This document shows positions 45,661 through 60,690 of a stretch of 64,000 bases of DNA, piece after piece. The DNA is taken from positions 1,612,001 through 1,676,000 of the forward strand of contig JAHYIO010000023.1 in the NCBI GenBank assembly GCA_020543525.1, read 5' to 3'. The number at the start of each line of letters is the position of its first letter. Within the stretch, counting starts at the first letter, position 1. This DNA comes from Coriolopsis trogii (taxonomy: Eukaryota; Basidiomycota; Agaricomycetes; Polyporales; Polyporaceae). Below the pieces are notes generated by a model. It was not told where the DNA came from. It saw only the letters and a list, made by a program, of their open reading frames with translations, and did not search any database. Both the position numbers and the translations under genes were made by a program.

Positions 45661-47028
45661 GAATTTGAGAGCTGTTCGAGTAGAGCTGCTAGCCAGTATA
45701 AGCTCAATCCTGTGGGATTCGGTTTAGGTGAACTCGACTTTGACGTACATGCGAGGATCAAGGAGGTCACTATACAGACGCAGACTGGATCGTATCTTGT
45801 ATATCCGGGGACCGGCCCGGGCGACCGAACTGATATTTTGCTGCAATATGTTTTGTTTGAATGCTACGACGTTCCTCTTTATAACCTGCCTTTGTCGGAC
45901 CCTCGTCTATTCCCTTTAATGTCCCGACATCAGATGTATTCCGACTCTTCTATGTTCCAGAACACCAATGCACTCTTCCTCTTTCCATCCCATGTTCTCC
46001 GAACACAGTGCATGGGCGTAATCTATCCCTTCTTGTACTATAATCGTATGGGACGGTGGGACGGACTCGCCTTCAAACGCTTTCCCATATGATATGAGGT
46101 CTCCGTAACATGATATCAGGACACCATGAGGGTGTGCGCATATGCACATATGCACGTCTCACCAAAGCTGCGCATAAAGCGTGACTTCAGCAACGTCAAC
46201 GCCAGTGGGTGTGCTGTCTGTGCTTTCCGTGGATACAATTGTCATTGATCAGACACAGTGACAATCATAGACACGCAACCAAGACCACCGCACCCCGCGG
46301 AAGGTTCTTGCTGAGTAAAGTCTTCTTGACGTTCTTCGCCTTCGCCTTCGCCTTCTCGGGGCGATGCTTCTCGATCCTCCTCGAGTACGAGCGCACCCTG
46401 TGCATTCAAGTATCCTCGCACGCCCGAGCCATAACCACGGGCAGGTCTGTTTTCGCAGGTTTGCTGGGAACCCTCGGGCCTTCCTCGGCCATCCGAAACC
46501 ATGCATCTCAGAGCAAGGGATAACATCTTCATCCACCCGGCCGCCGCAGGTTTAAGGTCTGGGCAGCGACAGGGGAGTGTGTATGCGATATTTTCCAGGA
46601 AGGCCGCGCGCGCCGTGCGCGTGTGTCGAAGAGTGAAGGACCAGGGCGAGTTCCAGGGCGAGCAGAAAGTCTGTATTACAGCACCTACAGGGACGTCTCG
46701 ATGAGTACACGAGCAATTAATAGGATGTCAGAGATAGAAGGAAAAAGAAGGAACGTATGGTGGTGGTATATGATACAATGCTCCGCCTCGCCTCGTCCCG
46801 AGCTGCCCTTGTCTTCTCTCTCCCTCCCTCTTCGCTTGTGCATCTATAGTCATGGAAGCAAACAGTGTGTAGTGTGGGGTGTACACGAACGTATGTGGCC
46901 GGAACATAGCGGAAGGGACATGCAGGATGCGTACATGGTCGAGCGGGAAATCGTCCGTAGGTCCTGTGTCCTGGTCCTGACCATAGTTTGCAAAGCGTGC
47001 CCGAGCCAAGCCGTTCGTCCTGCTGCTG
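45661..47028. other. intergenic, 1.4 kb
   Basis: Lies between the DUF952 start and the NAD-carrier stop, both on the minus strand. Nothing recognised. Confidence 0.45.
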
Positions 47029-48509
47029 TTATGTAAACCCGGAGCGCGCATTGAGATAGCGTACGAGCATTTCGTATCTGAGTCGGACGATAACGTGAGG
47101 AAGGTAGTATAGAAATGCGTTAGCCCGATACCGTCCATACATGCGCGCCACGAGAGGATCATGGCGTATACTCTTCAAGGGGATGGAGGTCTACTCACGT
47201 TAGCATGGTTACAGCACTGTTCGGTACAGTCCTGACAAGATTGATAGAGAGGCCTCGATACATCGCACGCCAGCCTTCGTGGGTGATGATATGCTTCGTT
47301 GTGCGGATGATGCCACCTCGGGGTGCGTCGCTCTTCTCGAGTGCGTTGGTAGATATGGGACGCTTCTCCGTCTGCAGACGTGTACGCACAACCTCGTGGG
47401 GGTATGTCACGATGGATGCGGTCATCTTGGCGACGGCGGAACACCCCAGGATCTGGCTGGGGGACAGAGGATCCTTCTGTCCACGAGCTGTTGTATGGGG
47501 GAAATGAGCGTTCAGTTTGGCCATCCGATCATGATGATGCATGTACAGAATACTAGCGCACGAGTTCGATCACTCGTGAATACATGGTACGAGATTGAGA
47601 GTGGAGGGGCGCGCGCTTGCATTGACAAACATGGAGCACCACTCACCAGTGACTTGCTTCAAGTGTTCATATAACGGAAATTGCACGGCTACATGGGTGA
47701 TCCCAAGTAGACTGGGTAAGAGACCACGAAAGAATGCGCTGGGACCCTCTGTGCGATAAATAGTCAAGGCGGCATCTAGTGTATGCTTGTATCGCGTTTC
47801 TTGTCGTGACTGTGTCTGTGAAACGCAGGACACAACGTCAACCTCCTTACAGAGGGATGCGAAGCGACGCAAAACACACCATGAATCGAGTCTTGATCAC
47901 CCAAAGTGGGTTGGTGCAAATCGTGCTCGCCGCACCGGCCGTCATGGCCGAGAGGATATGCAGTGTCCAGGGATGTTCGCGAGCGAGTGGCTGGTACCCC
48001 TTGACTTGCGCGGCAGGATAGATATGACGCTTGCCTTCGACCTCCTGCGACTGCGTTTCCCCAAACTTCCTTTTGATGCTGTCATAGACCGCAAAATAAA
48101 TGGCCCATGTCGGGAGGTATCCAAGGATGGTGGGACCGAGGCCACGGTACATGCCGCGGAGGCCGTCATGCTTGAGGATGGTTTTTACGGTAGCTGGGTG
48201 CGAAAATGGGAGCAGGACGTACGTTGAGCAACGGATGTCTACACACGAAGAGAGGCGCGCCGAAGCAGGCGAGTGTTAAACCCTCTTACCGACCACACCC
48301 TCATAGGAATGGTGTCCGTGGACGGCACGCTGGGCCTGGAGTTTGGTCTTGATGACGTCGAGCGGGCACGTCGCGACGCTTGCGACGAGGCCGCCTCCCG
48401 CGCCAGCTGAAGAGATTCGAACGAGCGGGGATGAATGACGGGGTTCACAGGTCCGCATTACAAGCGAAAGCTACGCACCGATCATGCTGTTCGCGCTTTG
48501 TGAAGGCAT
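47029..48509 (-). CDS. mitochondrial carrier, NAD+/pyrimidine-nucleotide type
   Basis: Six exons in transcript order: 48509-48479, 48406-48290, 48193-47880, 47815-47647, 47487-47199, 47077-47029, giving 322 residues. It is an inner mitochondrial membrane exchanger with three carrier repeats, signatures PLDVIKTK, PLWVIKTR and PHEVVRTR. Trp in place of the acidic residue in the second repeat is typical of the yeast NAD carriers Yia6/Yea6 and the related FAD/folate and pyrimidine nucleotide carriers. AGAASTICTNPLWV and LPSLLGITHVAVQFPLYEHLK favour the NAD branch. The first exon (MPSQSANSMI) joins the second at the conserved AGAGGG. An in-frame run upstream of exon 5 with four His was left out because a better acceptor restores the phase. 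Confidence 0.87.
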
Positions 48510-48971
48510 CCCTCGGTGTAGGGGCCGCAAGCAAGGCGGCGAAAGCGTAAGAGAGGCTCTCGGAGCGGGGTGTAGTCGACGGCGAAGAAGGGAGAGAAAA
48601 AGGTTGTTATCGGTATGGAAGAGAGTGGGGTATACGCCTATAGCAATTGCACTGGGGACCTAGACTCCGCCGGTTCTTTCCGGAGCCACCATTGTCCCTC
48701 ATTATCCTCAGGCTTGCTCTGACATGATTTCATCCTCTATTCAAGTACTGCAGCCATTTCGTCGTAATAGCAACCCGGTAGGATGTCTTATGAATCGCCC
48801 GATCTCGGGGAAGCTGCGTAATACTGCTGTCCCATTATCCAGGCTAAGGATCACCAGCATGCAGCTGGAGCATGATTCTTCCCGTGTACTCTCCGGTATC
48901 AGCGAGTACTTAAGGATTAGTACTTGCAGCCAGAAGGCCCCAACCCTATTTCGTCTCTGCCTCTTACCACC
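48510..48971. other. divergent promoter region
   Basis: 462 bases between the carrier start (leftward) and the DUF427 start (rightward). No gene seen. Confidence 0.5.
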
Positions 48972-49449
48972 ATGGTCAGAGTAACTCTTGCAGATCATGT
49001 TCTCGCAGAATCCGACAAGACCGTCGTGGTCGAGGGCAACCACTACTTTCCCCCTGACTCCGTCAACACCTCTCTCTTCTCTTCGTCTAACACCCAGTGA
49101 GTTTTCTCTGTAGCACCCCGCGACGCTCACCCCTCATTTCGACGCAGTACCCATTGTCCTTGGAAGGGGTGAGTCCTCTTCTGGCACATACCACCCGCAC
49201 GAGTCTCATCGATGTCTCAACTTGCGGCTCCACCATGACCAGAGACGCGTCGTACTACAATGTTACGATCAATGGCAAGACCGAGGTGAACGATGTCGCC
49301 TGGTACTATCCAGAGACGTTCGATAAAGCCAACCATATCAAGGGGTACATCGCGTTCTACAAGGTATTCTTCTGCGCACTGGTCGTGTTGTGCAAGGACA
49401 ACTCCCCTAACATCCTATCTGGTAGAACAAGGTCCAGATCGAAGAGTGA
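48972..49449 (+). CDS. DUF427-domain protein
   Basis: Four exons: 48972-49096, 49148-49168, 49243-49363, 49426-49449, giving 96 residues, the normal length for this small family. Conserved features are THCPWKGDASYY, VAWYYPETFDKANHIKGYIAFYK and a short hydrophilic C-terminus. The His-Cys-Pro-Trp-Lys-Gly block is split by introns, and exon 2 has only 21 bases. The family has a compact beta-tent fold and no well established role. The ATG at 48972 starts directly before the conserved N-terminal strand. It runs tail to tail with the sterol gene that follows. Confidence 0.87.
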
Positions 49450-49892
49450 GCGCCAGGCTTGTCGGAACATTGTGGGTCGTGAATCAGCGCGAGTGTATAA
49501 CGTGAACAAACCGTTGCTGTACGATATTCTCAGTACTGAAGTCATAGCATGCCATTGGTGAATCGTCACTGTGAGCTGACTGCGCCGTTGCATGCTACAA
49601 GGACGGTTTTCAGTGTTACAGACTCTATCGTGCGTGCGGAACCTTGCAGCTCTATCATGTTGACACAGGAACGGTACTGTCTGTGGAATGCTTGGACTAA
49701 GGACGCCAACATCAAGGCTGCAGCAGATGTGGTTCCTCCTCCATATTTTCATGATCATCCCCTCAGGAATGTCTATCGCATTAGCTGGCGTGACAAGCAT
49801 CGTCGCGTATGTACGGGTATAACCAAGAAGACCGGAGATCGCATGAATTATCATCAGAAGGATGGCATGACTGGTGACATCCTTGCTGCCTT
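49450..49892. other. convergent 3' region
   Basis: 443 bases between the DUF427 stop and the ERG26 stop. No gene recognised. Confidence 0.5.
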
Positions 49893-51385
49893 TTACGCCT
49901 TTGCGGCCTTCGACTGCTCTGCCACCCACCACTAAACAAGCACGATCAGAACTCAGCATCACACAAAAGGGCCAGAACGAACGTACCTCAAACGTCTTCT
50001 TCATACCCTCCTCAAGTCCGACCTGAGGCTCGTATCCTAATACCCGTCTCGCCTTCTCAATGTTGAAGCAACGCCATGCGCAACTGTACGTCACCCGATA
50101 CCGCGTGAAGCCGGGCTCCTTACCCATCAGCCACGCCCACCATTCCGCCGCGCTCGCAAGCACGAGTCCGAGCTGCTGGGGCAGGATGAACCTCCGTTTG
50201 TTGTTCGGTCTATTGAAGTGGTCGTCGAAGAACTTGTACGCGACCCGCGGCATGTCCCAGAACCCAGTCGGCTCTCCGTTCGTGATGAAGAAGACCTGCC
50301 CCGCGACCTGCAGGTGCGCGTCGCCATCCCGCGCGAGCGCTGCCTCTGAGAACTGGTCGAACTTGCTGCGTATAGCCGGACGGGCCACCGACGGCGTGTA
50401 GTTTGGATCCTCCCAGTTCGCGAGGATCTTCTCTGCATCCGGCGGTGGGGTCACGTATGGCCCCAGCGGGCGTGCCTTCGACGTTGGCACACGCGACCGT
50501 TTTGTCGTGGCCTCAATTGGGGGCAGGGCGACCAGCAAGTTCTCCTTCATACGTGCGATCGCGACAGGATCGGGGGGTCCGAGCTTGTCCGCAGCGAGGA
50601 GATGCGCGTATGCGCAGTTGCCAACGAATGTCCAGTCGAAGAGGTTTGTGTTGTCTCCAACCTGGATGTGGCTCTGTCCACGCTGCCAGACTTGGAAGAG
50701 CCCGGCGAGAAACTGACGGTCTCCCGGACTACGACAGGGCCGAGAGAGGGGTATTAAATGAATGCTTCGAGGCGTAGGGACGATGATGGTACTCACCCGA
50801 AGATGCCTGCTGGCCGCAGCGCGACTGTGTAGAGACCGCCTTTGCCGTTCGCAGCTAGCACTATCTCCTCTGCTTTGGCTTTCGATTCGTTGTATGGATC
50901 CATGGCCTTCTCTAGCTGCGGTATCCGCTCGTCCACGTCAATGAGGTCATTCCCGTTGAACACGACACCGGCAGAGCTCGTGTAGACAAGCTTAGGGACG
51001 CCGTTCGCAACAGCGGCGTTAATGACAGCTTGCGTGCCATCAACATTGACTTTCCAGTACAGTGCGGGGTCGTCGAGACCATGAAGAGGGGATGCGGTAT
51101 GAATGATACACGTTGCTCCGCTCTGGATTGCAAGTTCAGTATTACAGTGGAGCTCGTCGCTCACACAAGGTTGCCTCGCAGAGTAAGTCATACCTTGCGA
51201 AGCGCGTCGGAGACTTGCTCCTCTTCACTAATGTCTCCAGAGTAGAATGGTACGTCGTGGTAGCGTTGCACGATGTCGAATATCGAGACAGAGTCCCCTC
51301 GAGCCAATAGAGCCTCCACAACGTGCCTTCCAAGGAAACCACTGCCGCCAATAACCAAGTAGATGTCCTTTGAGTGTGCCGACAT
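49893..51385 (-). CDS. ERG26: sterol-4-alpha-carboxylate 3-dehydrogenase (decarboxylating)
   Basis: Four exons in transcript order: 51385-51194, 51122-50797, 50728-49987, 49931-49893, giving 432 residues. It oxidises and decarboxylates C4-carboxysterols during ergosterol synthesis, with NAD(P)+, at the ER. The Rossmann motif IGGSGFLG lies at residues 12-19 and the YxxxK active site at Tyr141 and Lys145; RPAGIFGPGD and the long FDWTFVGNCAYAH stretch are typical of the 3-beta-HSD family. The 13-codon last exon gives a short WWVAEQSK tail. A roughly 50-residue Pro/Lys-rich insert in the middle is longer than I expect for yeast Erg26. Other 3-beta-HSD-like reductases are possible but fit less well. 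Confidence 0.86.
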
Positions 51386-51701
51386 GACGAGAGGAGCGTA
51401 GGGGAAGATGAGCCGGGGAGGGGGTTGTCCCTGAAGCAAGCAGGGGGTCTGGGGGAGACGCACTCGACTCGGAAATTACGCGCTCTCGCACCACATCTGC
51501 ATTTCTCCGTTTGGACATATCCTGTCCATATATGGGTTTCCACTTGGATGACACGATACGCGAAAGTAATCTGGAATCCTTATCTACGCCGAGTCCTCCG
51601 GCGACGTAACAGTACATGTAAGTTAGTCAACTACATCTTGAAGTACAGTGCTTCGCTTCTACTCTACGCATCGAACGCGATAGTACACGGCACCGGGTCG
51701 A
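51386..51701. other. intergenic (tandem minus-strand genes)
   Basis: 316 bases between the ERG26 start and the F-box gene stop. It should hold the ERG26 promoter; no gene seen. Confidence 0.5.
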
Positions 51702-53259
51702 TCACTGAGGACGAGAGTGTCCGTATCGTGTCACATAGAACCCAATCCCATAACTGTCCCTCTTCTTCAGCCCTTCCTCCCTCGGAGGACGCGTCAAGGG
51801 TGGATATGTATCCTCCTTTGCCCCCGGCCCAAAGTCCAACACGAACGGCCGTGACTGCGTCGCGCCAAACAGTCTCGAGCTCTCCAGTACGACCGAATAC
51901 ACCGGGGACGAATCGTTCCCAGGTGCATGAACGCTCCACCCGCGATTGGCCGCGCGCACGTCCCAGAAGGCGACGACGCTGTGGCGCGCGGTCCCCGCGG
52001 CGATGTGACAGCCCGCGCCGCCCCCAGACGACACGTCGTAGATGGGTTCGAATAGCCATGGGTCGCACATGCTCAGCACCGGGTAGAGTGCGCCGCCTGC
52101 GGGGTATGACGATACGCCCGGGATACGGTGGGCCCGACGAGAGCTGCGCAGGTCATGGACGTTCACAACTCCGTCGTACCATCCCGAGATGATGATATTG
52201 TCGGAATCCCCCCAGGGCGCAGACGGTGGAGCTCCACAGATACCGTAGACGGCGGATGCGCGAGGATGGTCGTCGTGTGTGGAGCTCGTGAGAATGTGTG
52301 AAGGCGTGGTCGATAGTCGCGATTCGTGCAGAGCGTGCACGACAAGGGGCGTCAGGGACGACGCACCGAGCACCGCGAATCGGTCCGAGAGATGAGTCGC
52401 CCAGCTTCTGACTCGTAGCTCGATGAATTGTGGGGAAGATGGGTCGGACAGGGAATTCGAGAAGAATGCCGCGGTCCCATTCGCCGACAGGGACAGGACA
52501 TGGTCACCCCGGGACGAGATGCTCTCGACAGCGTCGGAGCCATGGTAAGGCTTTCTGTCCCGATTGTTGGCCTCTGGGTGGATGGGGCTCTGCATACCAG
52601 GCTTGCACGCGGGCAGAACAACACGCTCAAGCGAGCCGTCCGCATATCCGACATATACAGTGCGGTCATACCCCCCATCGGGAACACACTGGATACTCGT
52701 GATATCACGGGAGGCTTGCAGGACCTTGTTGATCATGTACGCGCACTCATAATGAATGCTGGGAGCACCTCCGGGCTCATCTGACCGTCCAAATACGTAG
52801 GAGTAGATGTGGCTTGCGGCTGCAACGAATAGACGGGAATCGTTGATCGCAAGGTGGGGCTGCAGCTTGCCAGACCACTTGGATGCTAGCGGTCGCGCCA
52901 CAAAGCTGGGAAGCGTCCAATTGCGGTCGGCGATGGTGTGGTAACTAGCGCAGACACCATATAGTGATTGTCTCGCACGTATATGAAGCGGTAAAGCTCA
53001 CCGGACTTGGGCATACGGACTCCACGACTTCATCGACTTCGAAAGACTCCATGTATGGCGTGAGCTCAAGTCAAGACAGATTCTCCAGCCGTACTTATTC
53101 ACCTGTCACCTGATGAGCGAAAATGATTGGTATGTGAGGCAGGCCACGTACCAGTGAATGAAAGTATCGTGAGGTTTGAGCGAGATGGGCCAAGTCCGCG
53201 ACATTGAGATGATGCAAGACGGCGATCCATATGTCGGTAGGAAGAGGGTGCGTATGCAT
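51702..53259 (-). CDS. F-box protein with WD/beta-propeller-like C-terminus
   Basis: Three exons in transcript order: 53259-53152, 53102-53002, 52944-51702, giving 483 residues. An F-box lies at residues 5-40 (LPTDIWIAVLHHLNVADL), so it should act as a substrate adaptor of an SCF ubiquitin ligase. After it comes SLSKSMKSWSPYAQVRY and a 400-residue stretch with WD-like repeats (GYADGSLERV, GWYDGVVNVHDLRS, FWDVRAAN). This layout occurs in other basidiomycete F-box/WD proteins. The intron-1 acceptor is one of two AGs seven bases apart in a duplicated tcacctg; only the distal one keeps the frame. The substrate is unknown. Confidence 0.82.
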
Positions 53260-53717
53260 GGTCGAGTCGATATCTGCTCGTTCGTGGCCTGCTGCGGTAT
53301 AAATATCGATCGCTGTCGTGGGCGTTGAGTCAAGGTGTGCGACGCCTCCTTGGCAGGTCAACTGGTCAGGCTGCACGGAACCTGAAACACCACGATCCGG
53401 GAGAATACTCGGACTACCGTGCGTCAAGTCTGTCGCATAGATCTGAATGCAGCTATAGATGAGGTTTCGCTTGTCTCTGCTACCGTCCGACGTCGGGATG
53501 CGAGGGCGTCGAGAAGAGAGCAGAGCTGCAGAGGATGGTGGCAGTAGTAGCGTTACTGAGACTGAATGCGTCTGTCTGGTCGGATCGCGACGTGTAAGCG
53601 CCGGCCGGTATCCGTAGCGCGCGTATGTATGCCTCCGGCCGGTACACCGCGTACTACTTCTCACTTAGACTCTATCATATCCCTCGTAATTCCTCCCTAG
53701 CGTCCGCGGCGTCGGTC
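53260..53717. other. divergent promoter region
   Basis: 458 bases between the F-box gene start and the GEM1 start. An AT-rich tataaatat at about 53298-53306 could be a core element for the leftward gene. No gene seen. Confidence 0.45.
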
Positions 53718-56546
<2,829 letters not shown>

Positions 56547-56980
56547 CCTGTGCTTCTCTCTTTTGTGTTCCGTAGGGCATGATGCTAGGACTGCATGCGC
56601 CGAGTGCTGTGAGACAGATGTTGGGTGGAAGTGCGGCATTGTGTGCACGCAAGGAGCAAGGCAGGTGGATGGTGGCCTGAAAGGGAGCGGGTGACAGAAT
56701 CGGCTAGATCCGATAATCGACAGTCTGGCGCACGGCGGGGGCGTGGCGTCAGCAACGGGCAAGAGTGTCATAGCCTCCAATGCAGACTACAATAGTCCTC
56801 TCGCCAATACAATCCGCCTTCTTGCCTTAGCCCTCCATCTGCATTTGACCACCCACTCTTTCTTGCTTCCAGACAGTCGCAAACTCTCTTCAAGCAGTCC
56901 TCCCAACCACACACACCACCCGCAAGTGCTACACCACCACTTTCACGACCGTCTGAACGATTGCACGATCCCCAACCATC
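56547..56980. other. intergenic (tandem plus-strand genes)
   Basis: 434 bases between the GEM1 stop and the VWA gene start; the last 150 are C-rich leader-like sequence. No gene seen. Confidence 0.5.
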
Positions 56981-58720
56981 ATGGATGAAGATATGGACAT
57001 GTCCGGCGCGCCTGCCTACGCGCCCCAGCCCGCACTCGAGCCTGCGTTTGAGCCGCAGGTCCCACCACAGATCCTAGACGAGAATCGCAAGATGCTGTAC
57101 GTGCCTCAACACGAGCCTCCTGTGGGCCGAGCTCGGGTCTTCTAACCCACCACTAACCTTACCTTGTAGCGACCTTGTTTTCGTACAAGACTGCACGGGC
57201 AGTCAGGGCAGCTACATCGCGTCTGCGACGAAGAACATTGAGGAGATTTGCAACCACATCTACGAGTCTGGCAAGCTACAGACCCGCGAGGACCTCCGCA
57301 TCGGTCTCGTCGCGTACCGCGATCACCCACCCCAGGACCACACATATGTCACCAAAAACTTTGGCTTCTCCTCGGACATCTCGTTCGTGCACAAGAACTT
57401 GTCAAGCCTCTACGCCTCTGGAGGCGGCGATGGACCCGAGGCTGTCACCGCCGCCCTTGCCGAGGTGCTGAACATGGAGTGGAGACCGAACGCGAGCAAG
57501 ATGGTTGTCCTCATCGCGGATGCGCCTCCCCACGGTATAGGAGAATACGGAGATGGTAACAGCATTCCCCTCCGGTCAACCCGTCAGCGGAGCTTGACTG
57601 AAAATGTTAGGATTCGATGAGGGATCTCCCGATGGGAATGATCCTCTCCAAATTGCACGAGTCATGGCGAGCAGGGGTATCACTCTGGTGCGTGGCCTCG
57701 TGCATCGATTGCGCATCGCTTACTAACAGGTGTGCAGTTCTTCGTTGCATGCGAGCCGGCATTAAGCGGTTACTCCGTGAGTTCAATTGCGAGACTCATA
57801 GGTTGGCACTGAGATATTTCGCATAGTATGCAACCGACTTCTACCAGGCTATGACGAACATCACGTCTGGCCTGATGCTACCTCTAACGACAGCAGACCT
57901 CCTCACACATGCCATTGTCGGAAGTGTGCTCGAGAACCTCGACATGGAGCGTCTTGTACGGGAAGTCGGACAAGCGGTGTCTCAGCGGATACTGGGTAAC
58001 AACGAGAGTGTCGATGACGTCGCGCGCGAACTTCATGAACGGCTGCTTCTTCGTAACGAGAGCACGAAGAAGGTCGTGATCGAGAGTATCTACCGCGAAT
58101 CCGAAGAAGCGAAGCACAACGTCAACTGCTACATGCAGGCGAATACACTGGCAGATGCACGGCCACTTCTCAAGAGGGTATGTTTGACCCGGTTCTTTTG
58201 ATTTCATATCATGTTTTTACATCCGAGGTCGTGGGTCCTAGGTACCAGGAACGCGATTCACCGACAAATATCTCCACGCGAGAATGTCCTCCTCACGGAG
58301 CTCGTACTATACCTCCCCATATGCTCCAGTTCGTCCGGCAGAGAAGCCGGCGCCGCCAAAAGTCACCCCATCGTCGCCTCCGCGGAAGGTTGTCACCGAC
58401 TTCAAGGCGTTCGGTGCTGCGCCCACTGCAAGTGTGTTCGGCACGGCTGTTCAGTCCACGCCCTTCTCGCTAGCAGGCGGAAAGGCCGCGTTTGCTGGCG
58501 TGCGCAGCAATGGACGAAAGACTGCGTTCGATGACGACGATGAGGATGAGGAGGACGGTGACGGGAGGCAGAGGGTCGAGCTCAGGGAAGACTCCATCAC
58601 CCTCGATCAGGTACGTACCAGTTCAATTCCTTGCGATATGTGGTGCGACTGACTATCATCTACTCACTGTAGGCGAGGCGCATTGCGATGCAGAGCGCCT
58701 GGAGAAGTACTCGTATGTAA
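56981..58720 (+). CDS. von Willebrand factor A-domain protein
   Basis: Seven exons: 56981-57096, 57170-57555, 57611-57687, 57738-57776, 57827-58177, 58242-58610, 58673-58720, giving 461 residues. A VWA domain spans about 40-250: the strand DLVFVQDCTGS bears a metal-site motif in which Thr replaces the first Ser of DxSxS, and GGGDGPEAV and VVLIADAPPHG complete the site. The pattern resembles the VWA domains of alpha-kinase-like proteins (VwkA type), but no kinase domain follows. The C-terminal third is Ser/Pro-rich, then acidic (a DDDDEDEED run), ending in a short basic segment. No signal peptide, so probably cytosolic. Cellular role unknown. Confidence 0.82.
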
Positions 58721-59285
58721 GAGGGCTGCGGTACAGCGTGCTGCGACGGTCCTCTTGACATGACCCAATGTACAATACCCCGTATGTTGCATCCTGCATA
58801 TGTAGTTCTATTCGCATCGTCTTCACATTCTCATTCTGCATTATTGGCCAGCAGTTGGACATCGGTCGCCGGATGACTCCCATTTTTCCACGACGCCATG
58901 CAGTGCTCGTGGGGCGTATAACGATTGTGCGCCTCGCCTACACGCTCCCCCGCTCCGTTCTGCCAATTCGTTGCTCATCGCGTTACTGTCTGCCGCTAAT
59001 TTTGGCCCGCATCGTATTCCAGTGTATACTGTCATGTTTCTCACGACATTTCGTCAACTCAAAGTATCGGGTTCATTCTACCACAACTTACGCCTGCACC
59101 ACCAATATGTTCTTCGCGAAATCAGTGAATAGCAAAGAGACACCAACCCGTCATCCATTGTATAAGTAGACTAGCCCAGGAGTAATGGACATAGGACTGC
59201 GTAGACACAACTCATAGAATTTCAGCATCAGGAGATCTACATAGTATGTCGAGAACGAGATAAAGTGTACGAACAAACCGCACTT
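58721..59285. other. convergent 3' region
   Basis: 565 bases between the VWA gene stop and the G-patch gene stop. No gene recognised. Confidence 0.5.
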
Positions 59286-60445
59286 TCACGACGATTTCAT
59301 TTTCGACTTCTTCTTGGAGGTAGTGGAAGAGTCTTTCGTCCGCTTTGCCTTGCGCTCCTGCGGATCTCTGAGCTCAACAGTGGCTGCCTCTATCTGAGCT
59401 GCGAGCTCGACGTTTCCTCCGCCCTCATCCCGTAACTCAGACTTCTCATCCTCCACAGTGGTCGCTCGCTCTGCTCTTCTCTTCCGCTTTTCTTCCTTGC
59501 GCGCTCGCTTCTCCTCCTTGCGCCTCTTCTTTTCCGCCTTCTCTGCCTTTCTTGCCGCCCTGACCGCCTTGGAGTCGGTTTCGCCGTCAGCCTCCTCACC
59601 GTCCGACTCCACGTCTGTGCATTGTACTGGGTTCGCTCTCGGAACCTTCTTCTTGCTCGCCTTCTTGTCCTGTTGTCGCTCCTTCTCCTTTGATTCGCGT
59701 TTCCGACGCTTCCTCTCCTGCCGTTCCTCGTCAACATCATCCTTCTCCGCCCTCCGCTTCTTGCTCTTCTTCCGCTCCTTCTCCGCCTTCAAATTTGACG
59801 GTGTGGACGTATGCGCATGCGCAGATAATGAAGATGTGGACGGGCCGGCGACGTGTGCGAGGTCGTCCGCAACAGCAGCCTCCTCCTCGGTAGAGAGCAC
59901 AGGGCCGCGGTAGAACATCGAGTAGAGCATGCGTCGGGCCGCTTGCTGCTTGGCAGCGGCCATGACGCTGACTCGTGGAGCAAGACTGTCCGATGGTGTG
60001 GTAGATCCAGAGTCGATGGCGGGAGTGCCTGTTACGGGGCGGCGGTTCGAGATTATCCCTGTGCTCGTACGCTGAAGCGTCACGGCGGGCGTGGAGGTAT
60101 CGTCGCTATCCTGCGTTGGTGTGGTGAGGTGTGAGTGAGGACGATGATGTAGTATATAAGCTTGGTCGTACAGATTCATCGTCGGAGTTGTGTATTTTGA
60201 CTTGGATGCTCGACACGGCAGCCTGGAAGACACTTTATATCCCGCTTAGCCCTGCATGACGAGCACCAAGGGAAACTAACTCACTGGTCCCAGAAGGGGA
60301 AGGCCTCATCGCGGTCCTTTCCAATGCCTGCGAGTGATTTCTTTTGCACGACAGTTACAGGTTTTGTGATTGCGCCATGCCGGAGTCCATTTCCTTTGCC
60401 AGACCAGCCTTGGCGGACGAGGTGTGCATGGCCATCAAGAGGCAT
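59286..60445 (-). CDS. G-patch domain protein, Tma23-like
   Basis: Three exons in transcript order: 60445-60285, 60232-60172, 60110-59286, giving 348 residues. The N-terminus is a G-patch-like segment (QGWSGKGNGLRHGAI), followed by KPVTVVQKKSLAGIGKDRDEAFPFWDHVF, which is highly typical of a small fungal G-patch group related to ribosome-biogenesis factor Tma23. The C-terminal 150 residues are extremely Lys/Arg/Glu-rich and resemble nucleolar localisation and RNA-binding tails. Such proteins usually activate DEAH helicases or act in pre-rRNA processing; that role is inferred. Its start is 245 bases from the divergent Borealin-like gene. Confidence 0.83.
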
Positions 60446-60690
60446 CGCGGGAGTGTATACGAGTACGAGACAGAGCTGAGCCTGTTTAGAAGGAGAGCGT
60501 GTTCAGTGCATGTATGTACATCGTCTGCTGAAGTGCATCCGACGAGAGAAAAGTAGGACGGGCACACGTGATCTCGGACGCGCGCGCAACGGCGCGAGTG
60601 GCTGCGCTCGACCCGCGTCTCAACTCAACCACCTTCGCCGTCGCCCCCGTCCTACCCGGTCTCCATCCCGCCACCACACCCGCTGCTGAC

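Noticed and set aside
47488..47542. Upstream extension of NAD-carrier exon 5 beginning with a Met and a His run
   Set aside because: The phase does not match the preceding exon; the acceptor at 47488-47490 gives a correct join and a conserved sequence.
52041..52060. ggttcgaat stretch resembling a tRNA B-box
   Set aside because: It lies inside the F-box/WD coding exon and has no matching A-box or acceptor stem.
53095..53160. Apparent frameshift in the F-box gene caused by the seven-base duplication
   Set aside because: A normal intron from a GTACGT donor at 53151 to the distal acceptor at 53103 restores the frame and a family-like protein, so no mutation is needed.
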